A DNA stretch of 16,228 bases from Cellvibrionales bacterium UBA1963. GTDB lineage: Bacteria > Pseudomonadota > Gammaproteobacteria > Pseudomonadales > UBA7434. The translations under genes and the position numbers were made by a program. Of the stretch, positions 1-8,290 are shown piece after piece. The notes under the pieces were generated by a model. It did no database searches, was not told where the DNA came from, and was given only the letters and a program-made list of their open reading frames with translations. The stretch covers positions 1,792-18,019 of the forward strand of contig DDED01000133.1 of the NCBI GenBank assembly GCA_002336035.1, read 5' to 3'. How positions within the stretch are numbered: the first letter of the stretch is position 1; the number at the start of each line of letters is the position of its first letter.

Positions 1-375
1 CCATTTAGAGATGCTGTTGGCTCTGCAGTCAACCTAGCAAGTGATGGCAAGGAAAGCTACCAGATGGACCCTGCAAATAGTCATGAAGCACTCCATGAAA
101 TTGCACTTGATTTAGCCGAGGGGGCTGACATGGTTATGATCAAACCAGGCATGCCATATTTGGACATAATATACCGGATCAAACAGCAGTTTGCTGTGCC
201 AACCTTTGCTTATCAAGTCAGCGGTGAATATGCCATGCTCTGCGCTGCTGAACAAAACGGCTGGTTAAATGGCGATCAAGCCATTTTTGAATCCTTAATT
301 GCATTTAAGAGAGCAGGAGCAGATGGTATTCTTAGCTATTATGCAAAACGTGTCGCTGAGAATCTTGCTCGGTAA
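1..375 (+). CDS. hemB: Delta-aminolevulinic acid dehydratase (porphobilinogen synthase), C-terminal part
   Basis: Cytosolic enzyme of haem/tetrapyrrole synthesis that condenses two 5-aminolevulinate molecules into porphobilinogen. The 5' end is outside the window; the frame is open from base 1 and ends at TAA 373-375, leaving 124 residues of a protein usually about 330 long. Visible family signatures are PFRDAVGSA at the left edge, YQMDPANSHEAL, MVMIKPGMPYLD, AYQVSGEYAM, and FKRAGADGILSYYA near the end. The lysine in MIKPG corresponds to the Schiff-base lysine of the active site (Lys247 in E. coli numbering, by family knowledge). The C-terminus is complete and shows no frameshift. It is followed 57 bases later by rlmG on the same strand. 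Identification is secure. Confidence 0.97.
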   Translation, partial: PFRDAVGSAVNLASDGKESYQMDPANSHEALHEIALDLAEGADMVMIKPGMPYLDIIYRIKQQFAVPTFAYQVSGEYAMLCAAEQNGWLNGDQAIFESLIAFKRAGADGILSYYAKRVAENLAR

Positions 376-376
376 G

Positions 377-411
377 ACATTGTTAGCATCCTATTCACTA
401 ACCGCTAATGT
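377..411 (+). terminator. Possible weak hairpin/terminator after hemB
   Basis: ACAT-TGT-TAGC (377-387) can pair with GCTAATGT (404-411), giving an AT-rich stem with a 3-base bulge and a 16-base loop, followed by ATTTTC. It lies directly after the hemB stop. The stem is weak and the T-run short, so it may not terminate; transcription could continue into rlmG. Confidence 0.2.
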
Positions 412-432
412 ATTTTCGAATTGAGTGATGAC

Positions 433-1683
433 ATGAAAGACGTAACCGCCGTGTCATCAACCCAGCCAGATAAATACCTTTTAAATACCCCTTTTGGCAG
501 TCATCGTTTAAGGCGCTGGCCGTTAATTGACAACGACGCACTGCAAGCATGGGATGCAAGCGACGAATTAATTTTAATAGAACTTGCAGAGCAACACAGC
601 GATAAACTTCGACAACTTGAAGCAATGGGGCAAAGAATTCTCATCGTAAACGATGCCTTCGGCGCACTCTCAACGTGCTTAAATCAATATGGAAGGTGTA
701 GCTGGGGGGATTCAAAAATCAGTCAGTTAGCTGCGAAATACAATAACAATAATCAGACTGACAATGCCATTGTAGATAATCATTTACAACAAAAAAATAA
801 CCTAACGTTTGTCAATAGTATGTCACTGCCGGACCATAACTATGAATTTGTATTAATTAAAATACCAAAAACTAGCGCCTTGCTTGAACAGCAATTACTG
901 GCCATTAGAAACCTAGTAAACAAAGATTGCATTATCATTGCCGCAGGCATGAGCAAGCATATTCATAGCTCCACCATGAAGCTTTTCACTCAATGCCTTG
1001 GACCAACCAGCAGCTCTCGAGCAACAAAAAAAGCCCGATTAATTTTCTGTGAACCCCTCTCGAATCAAAAAGAAAAATCCACCATACCGCCTCGTATATT
1101 TAATTACTACTGTCAAGAAATAAGCAACGAACTTATTAGCTATGCCAATGGCTTTTCAAAAAACAATTTAGACCTCGGCGCTAGAATCTTGATAGATGCC
1201 TTTAAAAAAAATGAGCACCCAAGATCACAATACCTACTGGATCTTGGCTGTGGAAATGGTGTACTGGGAATCGCTGCTGCAAAAACGATCATACACAAAA
1301 ATAATAGTGAGATGACCGTTGATTTTATTGATGAATCTTTTATGGCGGTGGCTGCAAGTCGTGAGAATTTTAATCGTGCAATTGGTGATACAGCGCAATG
1401 CAATGCCCGTTTTTATGTTGAAGACGGGCTTGACAATTCAGATAATCAATACGATTGGATTGTATGCAACCCACCCTTTCATCGGGGGAATACCATTGAA
1501 ACTAACACCGCAAAAAAAATGTTCAGCCAAAGCTTTCGACATTTAAACAGTAAAGGGCAATTATGGATTGTGGGGAACAGTCATTTACACTATGAACGCG
1601 CGCTTCAACACGTCTTTTCAAACCACAAGGTCTTATTCAAGAACCATCGGTTCGCTGTCATATGTGCGACTAAAACAGACTAA
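433..1683 (+). CDS. rlmG: 23S rRNA (guanine-N2)-methyltransferase RlmG
   Basis: S-adenosylmethionine-dependent methyltransferase of the RsmC/RlmG family, which by homology makes m2G1835 in 23S rRNA. It has 416 residues from ATG 433, against about 378 in E. coli. The N-terminal degenerate methyltransferase-like domain carries LNTPFGS, LQAWDASDE, NDAFGALS and IKIPKTSALLEQQL, which match RlmG rather than the shorter RsmC. The C-terminal catalytic domain has the SAM motif LLDLGCGNGVLG (about residues 268-279), the acidic DESFMAVAASR, and the target-base motif NPPFH (about 346-350). Start choice: an in-frame TTG lies at 421, but ATG 433 is preferred because of the codon and a GAG six bases upstream; neither has a strong Shine-Dalgarno. 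An Asn/Gln-rich insert sits at about residues 103-123. The TAA stop overlaps the stop of the convergent helicase gene. Confidence 0.93.
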   Translation: MKDVTAVSSTQPDKYLLNTPFGSHRLRRWPLIDNDALQAWDASDELILIELAEQHSDKLRQLEAMGQRILIVNDAFGALSTCLNQYGRCSWGDSKISQLAAKYNNNNQTDNAIVDNHLQQKNNLTFVNSMSLPDHNYEFVLIKIPKTSALLEQQLLAIRNLVNKDCIIIAAGMSKHIHSSTMKLFTQCLGPTSSSRATKKARLIFCEPLSNQKEKSTIPPRIFNYYCQEISNELISYANGFSKNNLDLGARILIDAFKKNEHPRSQYLLDLGCGNGVLGIAAAKTIIHKNNSEMTVDFIDESFMAVAASRENFNRAIGDTAQCNARFYVEDGLDNSDNQYDWIVCNPPFHRGNTIETNTAKKMFSQSFRHLNSKGQLWIVGNSHLHYERALQHVFSNHKVLFKNHRFAVICATKTD

Positions 1684-4600
1684 ACTGAGGGTGAATCAAT
1701 TAATATCAATTGATCTATTAAAGGCAAATAAAGAGCACACTGTGTTTTCTCTACGACGCTATTAAAATCGTGGTCAAACTTTTTTATCGCATGATAATAA
1801 TTATGCAATTGAGCGCTGTAATGATGCTTTTGCAACGCAACAAATTGTGTGACAGAAACGTCGCCTTGACGAGCAATTTTATAGTCAATAATCCATCGAG
1901 TTTTATCTGCATCAATAAAACTTCTGTCGATAACAAAATGTTTCAACTCTTCATTGACGCCTTGGCATGACAGCGACCACTCATTTTTAACCTGTTGATG
2001 CTCAGGAGAAAAAAGCCAGCTAGCAATTGAGCTTTGATTCATTTTATTAACTGCATCGACAACAACGGCAAGTGCCTCATCGATCAGATAAGTGCTGACA
2101 CCAAGCTGCAAAAGTCTAGCCCGCCAAGCATTAGGCCGACTAATTACCCTTAGAGACCCATCAAGAGAAACTGAATTCACAATCTCAAACACTTCATGAA
2201 TACAGGTGCCAATTAGTGGGGCAATCTGTTCACTGGTCTGGTCAGAAAAAATAACGTTTGGTGTAAACTGCTTGCTTATGTCAGAATCACTTGGCATTCG
2301 GCTTTGATCATTTATGCCCTTAACTGGTCGGTTAAAATAATGTGATTTTAACCGCTTTAACAACGGGTAAGCAGGCTCTGAACGGGGCAGAGCGGAGATT
2401 GAATCTTTTGAATAAGTAATTGTTGTCTTATTAATGGCTGGCCAGAGAGTATGTAATAGACAATTAGTTGCCGGCTCATTAGGTAAGTCATCATCGTTTA
2501 CGTTTAATGCCGCTATTAATAAAAGTTTTGATTTAGCACGAGTGGTTGCAACGTAGAGTAAACGCGCTGCCTCGTATGCCTGCATACGTTTATTCTCATC
2601 GGCCAAAAACTGATAGAGTGGACTATTATTTTTAGCTTTTTTAATGGGTGAAGGACAAAAAAGCTCATCTATTGATAACGGCTCTAGTAGCTCTTTCTCA
2701 CCATTAAGATCAGCCACAGCATCTATAGGACAGAGCACCAAGCCCTTTGTATCATCTTTAAATAAATGTTCATTCCAGTAAAGTAAAGGTTTTGAGTCAC
2801 TCCTTCCACCCCTGTCTAGACCTGGCAAAATGACACTGTCAAACTCTAGCCCCTTTGCCTTATGAATTGTCATTATTTGTACGGCATTTAATTCATCGGC
2901 CCCTGATTGTATGTTTTTAGCGGGTAGAGCGAACAGTCTTTGCAATTCATCCTCGAGCAGCGAAATAGTGAATTTTTTACCACCTAGAATTTCAGCTTGG
3001 TCTAACGTTTCTATTAAATTAAAAAACGCGACAGCAGAGTCACGGTCGTCTTGATGAAAACTGTATCTAGCTAGGGTTTCACCGTGCAATTGAGTCCATA
3101 AGTTCTCTAGCCATTGGCGCAAAGGTAACCTTGAACGCATCAACCAACTGTGCTGAATTTTTTCAGCAATAAACTGTAGTCTCAATACGCCAGACTCTGT
3201 CAAGCCATCAATAGCTAAAAGCATCGGGGCATCAGCTATTCCAGTTAATAAATAATTGACCACCTTATTCAGTGAAGGCTTAACCGCCCCTGTCGTATCA
3301 ACAATCGAATGGTTCACAGGCTCAGAGTGGGAAGTCTCCGCTGATACAGCGTCAACATCAGCCAACCTTTGAATGTCTGGTAGCGTTAGGCCGCACCAAG
3401 GCGCCCGCAATATAGCAAGCCAGGATAAGGTGTCGGCTGGATTCAACAAAGCTTTCACTAACGATAAGCAATCAAGCGTCACCTCCCGATCTTTCAATGG
3501 GTCGAGATCGACACCAGACCAAGTAATGTCTGCTCGATTTAAAGCCGGTATTATTTCAGTCAGATGCGATCTTGAGCGAACCAATATTGCAATCGTCGCT
3601 GAAGCAAGCTGGGATTGCTGAAGCTTAATCTCATCGACAATCTTAAGAGCCTCATCGAATCGATTATTTTTTTTAGCGTAAAAAATAATCTCTGCTTTGC
3701 TAGCATCATCATTATTTTCTGGAATACTTTGAGAATAAGCGTATGGCACAGCACCTGTTGAATAATTAACATCAGCGGGGAAAATCTTGCTATAAGCTTC
3801 ATTATTCCAATCAACAATAGTGGCGCTCGATCTAAAATTGCTAACTAATTCAACAGTAATGAGGGGTAAATCACCAATGCCATTTTCTTTGGCGCGAACA
3901 AATAGACCAACTTTCGCTGCTCGAAAACTATAAATTGATTGCATACCGTCACCTACAATAAATAACGTACGCGGCGGTGAGGTCTGTAAAGCATTCTCTT
4001 GATACCATTCAGAAGTAAGTGTCTGAATTAAATTAAACTGTGACACTGAGGTGTCTTGAAATTCGTCAACCAGTATATGACAAATATCTCGGTTCCATTT
4101 ATGAGCAATCGCCGTTGGCGTGTGCCCACCATTATCAAGGTAAGAGCCTGATAAGGCCTCGAGTGCAGCAATCGTAATTTCGGTATAATCGCATTCACCC
4201 GACAAGCCAAATACCAGCCTTAGATGACCATAAAGTCGAATTAAGCATTGGGTTAGTGGCTTGAGAATTTGATGATGACCAGGTTCGTAAGTCGCGGAAG
4301 ACAATTTACTCGTTATCGCGAGAACATCTTCAACGCCTGGCTGTGAGGCTATCGCTGACAAAAGCGAGACCATGGCCATTTTATGATATTCAAATGATGA
4401 GGTTTGCGATTCACCGACAGCGGCCCCTTTAGCAGGAAACCCCTGACCTTTATTCACCGTTTTTCGACATCGACTGGCTTTTGTTAACAATAATGAAAAC
4501 AATCCCAACCAGATTGGTATTGCCTCTTTTGATGCATCAGGAAGCTTATACAAATCAGACAGGTGTTCAATATGACTGCCCTTCTCTGCATACCCAAGCT

Positions 4601-5354
4601 TCGCCTGTTCAGCAGCAAATCGTGCTAGAGGGCATAAATCAGATTCGAACGGTAATAATTGCTCTCTTAGATCACCAAGTTGCTCCTCAATCCAACGGCT
4701 TAGGGTCGTTGCTAAATCGTTATCATTTGTCAACTGATGGTTATAGCCTAACGCAAAATCGAGCCACTGATCACGGCGTCCTAACATAGACACAAATAAA
4801 TCGTACAGACGGCTGAGGTTATTATCCAAGTGCAGTAATAGATCTGCCAATGACTGACCAATGACACTATTATCGTCAAGTTCGAGCATTAAATCAGAAA
4901 CCGCTTGATGATACAGTTGAGTCGGATTATCTGCAGGTGACAATCGACCGCCCAAGCGACTCAATATAGGCAAGTCAGAGGCAATAGTTTGGCATAAGCT
5001 GTCTATCGTTTGAATTCGAAGCCGATTAGGGTTATGAATTAATTGCCAACCCATGTCAGAACTTTGCTGCAGTGCCTGCCGAGCTAAAGACCAAGTCAAT
5101 TGCTTGTGCGCTTCAGTTGGCGGTTCAGAATTCTTGGCAGCGTACCTTAGAGAATCAAGAATCCTTTCACGCATTTCTGCTGCAGCTTTGCGAGTGAAGG
5201 TTACCGCTAGAATATGCTCAGGTTGCTCTGCTGAAGCCAGTAATTTTAAGACTCGCTGGCTTAATAACTCTGTTTTTCCAGAGCCAGCCGGTGCCGATAC
5301 GCAAATGGATTGCGTGGTATCTAAGGCCGTCAATCGTGCTGCTTGATCAGACAT
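1680..5354 (-). CDS. AddA/RecB-like UvrD-family helicase with C-terminal PD-(D/E)XK nuclease
   Basis: Large ATP-dependent helicase-nuclease (1224 residues from ATG 5354), very likely the motor of a double-strand-break end-resection enzyme. Superfamily 1 helicase motifs appear in order: Walker A SAPAGSGKT (about 20-28), Ia AVTFTRKAAAEM, II LVDEFQDTS (about 428-436), III GDGMQSIYSFR (about 468-478), IV SNFRSS, V TIHKAKGLEFD (about 829-839) and VI LLYVATTRAK. The C-terminal RecB-type nuclease is intact: GTCIHEVFE (His about 1053), IDRS (Asp about 1143), DYK (Asp 1157, Lys 1159) and QLHNY. The AddB-like gene directly upstream makes this AddA-like, since RecB would be accompanied by recC/recD. Start: TTG 5357 and ATG 5354 are adjacent; ATG is chosen because it forms TGATG with the upstream stop and has AGGG nine bases ahead. 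Whether the host also has RecBCD is not visible. Confidence 0.9.
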   Translation of the reverse strand: MSDQAARLTALDTTQSICVSAPAGSGKTELLSQRVLKLLASAEQPEHILAVTFTRKAAAEMRERILDSLRYAAKNSEPPTEAHKQLTWSLARQALQQSSDMGWQLIHNPNRLRIQTIDSLCQTIASDLPILSRLGGRLSPADNPTQLYHQAVSDLMLELDDNSVIGQSLADLLLHLDNNLSRLYDLFVSMLGRRDQWLDFALGYNHQLTNDNDLATTLSRWIEEQLGDLREQLLPFESDLCPLARFAAEQAKLGYAEKGSHIEHLSDLYKLPDASKEAIPIWLGLFSLLLTKASRCRKTVNKGQGFPAKGAAVGESQTSSFEYHKMAMVSLLSAIASQPGVEDVLAITSKLSSATYEPGHHQILKPLTQCLIRLYGHLRLVFGLSGECDYTEITIAALEALSGSYLDNGGHTPTAIAHKWNRDICHILVDEFQDTSVSQFNLIQTLTSEWYQENALQTSPPRTLFIVGDGMQSIYSFRAAKVGLFVRAKENGIGDLPLITVELVSNFRSSATIVDWNNEAYSKIFPADVNYSTGAVPYAYSQSIPENNDDASKAEIIFYAKKNNRFDEALKIVDEIKLQQSQLASATIAILVRSRSHLTEIIPALNRADITWSGVDLDPLKDREVTLDCLSLVKALLNPADTLSWLAILRAPWCGLTLPDIQRLADVDAVSAETSHSEPVNHSIVDTTGAVKPSLNKVVNYLLTGIADAPMLLAIDGLTESGVLRLQFIAEKIQHSWLMRSRLPLRQWLENLWTQLHGETLARYSFHQDDRDSAVAFFNLIETLDQAEILGGKKFTISLLEDELQRLFALPAKNIQSGADELNAVQIMTIHKAKGLEFDSVILPGLDRGGRSDSKPLLYWNEHLFKDDTKGLVLCPIDAVADLNGEKELLEPLSIDELFCPSPIKKAKNNSPLYQFLADENKRMQAYEAARLLYVATTRAKSKLLLIAALNVNDDDLPNEPATNCLLHTLWPAINKTTITYSKDSISALPRSEPAYPLLKRLKSHYFNRPVKGINDQSRMPSDSDISKQFTPNVIFSDQTSEQIAPLIGTCIHEVFEIVNSVSLDGSLRVISRPNAWRARLLQLGVSTYLIDEALAVVVDAVNKMNQSSIASWLFSPEHQQVKNEWSLSCQGVNEELKHFVIDRSFIDADKTRWIIDYKIARQGDVSVTQFVALQKHHYSAQLHNYYHAIKKFDHDFNSVVEKTQCALYLPLIDQLILIDSPSV

Positions 5355-8218
5355 CAATTGTCACCCTGCTCAGAAAAGGACGAACGAATAGCATGCGTTG
5401 ATAGTGGGTCTATATTATTTTTGTCACGGGTAAAGTGACAGCTGGATAATCGCATAGCGGATTCATACACTGCGTCGATTTGATGAATGGCATTCACATT
5501 TAATAACACTTGGCCATTAATTAATTCTTCAATAGATTGATCAATTTGAGACTGCCATGTAATAAGCTGTGCTTGCCAAGAAGGTAAGGTACTTTCCTTT
5601 ACTCCTTCGATAGATAATGCAGCCTCAGAATCTTCAGCTGCCAAACCAACAAACGTCTGTTCCGCACCCGCCTTAACACGAGCAAAAGCAACAGCAGAAC
5701 TGGATACACCTGGCTCCGAGGCTAACGCATCTAAGGCGCAAGCATACAGCGGCAATTGAGGTTCTGATAAGTAAGTATTAGACCAGCCTACCGCTGTTGC
5801 CTGACCACTTTTGTAATCAATTAAAAAAAGCTGCCCATCTTCTAATTGATCAATACGATCAATACGTAATTTTATTTGATGCTGGCCATAAAAATATGAA
5901 AATGAAAATTCACATTCTTTGACAGTAAAGTTAGGCCTATTAGCTTCTAGCGTTAACCACGTCAGTAGAGATTGTCTTATTCTTAATTTTTCAAGTTTAA
6001 CGAGTGAAGGTGACGGCAACAAAAACCGCCGCGAAAGCACTTGATTAACCGCACGGTCAACTGATTCTTCTACCAGAGCATGAACAAACTGTTTGGTCGA
6101 ACTGTGCAGTTGTAATGATCCTGCTAATTGATTCCATATTTTCTCGAGCGAAGAGTGAAGCGCATTACCCCTCTCAAGCAATGAGATCCCTTGAATGGAT
6201 GGCTCAAGCGGTTTAACCCCTAATCGCCATCGAAAATAAGCCTTAAGTGGGTTAGCATGATGGTCTTTGAGTAAAGCAGAACCACCCAACAGGCCATTAT
6301 GGGACACCGTTGGAGTTATGGGCAGCCCAACATCATCAACAAGAAATTCAAATTCAGAGTTGCCATTATTATTATCAGTTAAACACGTAGATTCAGACAC
6401 AGCAACCGTAGCAATAGAGATAGACAACTGCTGCGCACTCAAGAAAAACAACGGTGACAATTTCGCATCCACAGCATCAATCGTTGACGGTAAGCTAAGC
6501 ACAATATGCTGAGCGCTTGAAAGATAAGCCTTCGTCATTCGCTGAGCGTATTCGAACTCACGCGCGACCGATGAATTTGGCATATTATATTCAAGCTGAA
6601 GACTAATAGGAATCAATGGATGGGCATGTGGTTTACTCGGCCATTGTTCGTCTGACATGCCCACTAGCCACAAATAATCGAAAACTTGACCACTGGCTTC
6701 AAGGCCACCAAGAACTTGCACCGGTGCAAGCGCTTGATCAACGACCGTTTCTGCCTGAAACACTTGCTGTTGGCAGTAACGTTGAAAATAGCCAAGCGCA
6801 TCAGTAAAAGATAACAAAGACAAAACAGCATCAGAATTCGAAAAACTGTTAAATGCAGCTTTAAATACAGATATTTGTTGAAACTCATGGCTGCTCAATG
6901 AGCGCGAGCCTGGCCATTCAAACAGAGATAAATAGGAAGCAAACGCCAAACACCATTGAGAGGCACATTGCGGCTTATGGCGGTACACGTCTGCTCTCTC
7001 AGTATTCGCAGCAAGCAATGCAGACAAAAAACAACCGCTTGCATTCATAGGCTTTAAGTTATTAGCTGTTCGTATTATCGTGGTAATTTGAGCGAGAGTG
7101 AATTGTGACTCACCGGTCTCATACAAGCGTTGAATCAACTTTATTTTTGTACCGGTCTGCTCTTCATCTCCGGCTATATACGGTGAACGAAGTAAACAAA
7201 CCCAATCGTCAAGCGACAAGGGTTTAGCGGCGGTTGCTAATAACAACAATGCCTGCTTAACGATGTCGACCTGTGCTAACGCTTCACCAGCGGAGACATT
7301 ATAACCATGAGTGTTCCATTGAGAAGACGATGACTGGCGGCCAACCTGAAATTGTTGAGAAAAAATACGGTCAACGGATAATTTGTTTTTTGCTAGATCT
7401 TGAACCACAACCGCTATACGGGCGTGTGGCTGCTCAGCCTGAATGGATTGAGCCCATTGTGCAGCCGCAGTCAATTCGCCCAAGAAGTCAATATAGAGCC
7501 GTGCTTCAGCAGTCTTATGCCGCCCTGTTAATGCAATATGCATCACGTCCGATACTTCATTAAGGATTGCAGATTGCAACGCATTAGGGGCAGTAAAACC
7601 CACCAATGCAATGGCTGAAGGTAAAAAATCAAAATGATTATCGTCACTAATCAGAGCATCTTTTTGGCTGCGCATCGCATCTAATAAACGGCACTGCGCG
7701 GTGCTTTGAGCACAATAGTCCGTTTGATCAATCAGCGATTCATAGCGAACCATCCATTGATAAAAACTAGCGGAATCAATTTGACTTTCAAAAACCAACT
7801 TATGCTCGTTGCATGGAATTAACGACTGATTTAAAAGCAGGTAAGCTTGCTGCGCCTGTACGGCAGCTGAATGCTTAGAAAGGAGAGACTCAAGCGCAGC
7901 AGTCCCTTCTAACGATTGCTCCCAATAATGAAGATCTTGTGGTGAAGATAAAAGCAGTTTAGGCTCTACAATAGATGATAAAACGGCTGTGTTCCAGAGT
8001 GATTGAAACCATGCATCAAAAGGCATAACTTGAGGGGTTTCCCAACAACCAGCTTCATCATTTAAATAATAATAATAAATAGCATTGAGAAGTTCTCGCA
8101 ACTGACTAGCGAGTCGTGTATTTGGAGTGATGAACAGGCAAGATTTCTTTATGGCGGTGGTCAAATCCGACAAGGTATCTACACTTAATAATGCATCCAA
8201 TTGCTGTTTATCGAGCAT
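5354..8218 (-). CDS. AddB-like DNA repair protein with PD-(D/E)XK nuclease
   Basis: A 954-residue protein of the kind annotated as 'probable DNA repair protein' related to AddB; it should pair with the helicase encoded directly downstream. The N-terminal region has FITPNTRLASQL (about 29-40) but no Walker A GxxGxGKT, so the UvrD-like fold is probably not an ATPase. A middle motif is DYLWLVGMSDEQWP (about 514-527). The C-terminal nuclease is complete: LERGNALHSSLE (His 688), LRIDRID (Asp 787), LIDYKSG (Asp 801, Lys 803) and QLPLYACAL. Oddly, the position where relatives have Cys-Pro-Phe reads ANPLKAYF (Asn 656), and the C-terminal tail has one cysteine (Cys 927) instead of a cluster, so the AddB iron-sulfur site appears lost. 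ATG 8218 is the start; no strong Shine-Dalgarno is seen. The TGA stop overlaps the next start as TGATG. Confidence 0.88.
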   Translation of the reverse strand: MLDKQQLDALLSVDTLSDLTTAIKKSCLFITPNTRLASQLRELLNAIYYYYLNDEAGCWETPQVMPFDAWFQSLWNTAVLSSIVEPKLLLSSPQDLHYWEQSLEGTAALESLLSKHSAAVQAQQAYLLLNQSLIPCNEHKLVFESQIDSASFYQWMVRYESLIDQTDYCAQSTAQCRLLDAMRSQKDALISDDNHFDFLPSAIALVGFTAPNALQSAILNEVSDVMHIALTGRHKTAEARLYIDFLGELTAAAQWAQSIQAEQPHARIAVVVQDLAKNKLSVDRIFSQQFQVGRQSSSSQWNTHGYNVSAGEALAQVDIVKQALLLLATAAKPLSLDDWVCLLRSPYIAGDEEQTGTKIKLIQRLYETGESQFTLAQITTIIRTANNLKPMNASGCFLSALLAANTERADVYRHKPQCASQWCLAFASYLSLFEWPGSRSLSSHEFQQISVFKAAFNSFSNSDAVLSLLSFTDALGYFQRYCQQQVFQAETVVDQALAPVQVLGGLEASGQVFDYLWLVGMSDEQWPSKPHAHPLIPISLQLEYNMPNSSVAREFEYAQRMTKAYLSSAQHIVLSLPSTIDAVDAKLSPLFFLSAQQLSISIATVAVSESTCLTDNNNGNSEFEFLVDDVGLPITPTVSHNGLLGGSALLKDHHANPLKAYFRWRLGVKPLEPSIQGISLLERGNALHSSLEKIWNQLAGSLQLHSSTKQFVHALVEESVDRAVNQVLSRRFLLPSPSLVKLEKLRIRQSLLTWLTLEANRPNFTVKECEFSFSYFYGQHQIKLRIDRIDQLEDGQLFLIDYKSGQATAVGWSNTYLSEPQLPLYACALDALASEPGVSSSAVAFARVKAGAEQTFVGLAAEDSEAALSIEGVKESTLPSWQAQLITWQSQIDQSIEELINGQVLLNVNAIHQIDAVYESAMRLSSCHFTRDKNNIDPLSTHAIRSSFSEQGDN
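5364..5367 (-). promoter_or_regulatory. Ribosome binding site of the AddA-like gene, inside the AddB-like gene
   Basis: On the minus strand AGGG stands nine bases before ATG 5354, within the last codons of the upstream gene. The stop of that gene and this start share one base (TGATG). This favours ATG over the adjacent TTG and suggests coupled translation of the two subunits. Confidence 0.5.
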
Positions 8219-8255
8219 TTAAATATCTTTAATTCCTATTGAAATCAAATAACGG

Positions 8256-8290
8256 CCCCTCAAAAAAAAAGGGGAGTGAAAATCACCACT
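8256..8290 (-). terminator. Possible terminator after gspB, before the AddB-like gene
   Basis: Read on the minus strand, the gspB stop lies in a short hairpin (GTGA-TTT-TCAC, 8286-8276), followed by CCCC and a run of nine T (8270-8262). The same CCCC with one T can instead pair with AGGGG (8260-8256) around the T-run. The T-run fits an intrinsic terminator but both stems are short, so termination may be partial. It is the only visible candidate for an end of the gsp operon. Confidence 0.35.

Noticed and set aside
433..1683. Calling this methyltransferase RsmC (16S rRNA m2G1207)
   Set aside because: The C-terminal NPPFH domain is shared, but the N-terminal motifs (LQAWDASDE, NDAFGALS, IKIPKTSALLEQQL) and the length match RlmG.
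4481..4789. Plus-strand reading frames of 60-100 residues opposite the repair and gsp genes
   Set aside because: They are antisense to long, well-conserved genes, have no recognisable motif or convincing ribosome binding site, and are expected by chance.
1680..8218. Calling the pair recB and recC
   Set aside because: The upstream partner has its own complete PD-(D/E)XK nuclease site and AddB-like motifs; RecC has no active nuclease, and no recD is present.
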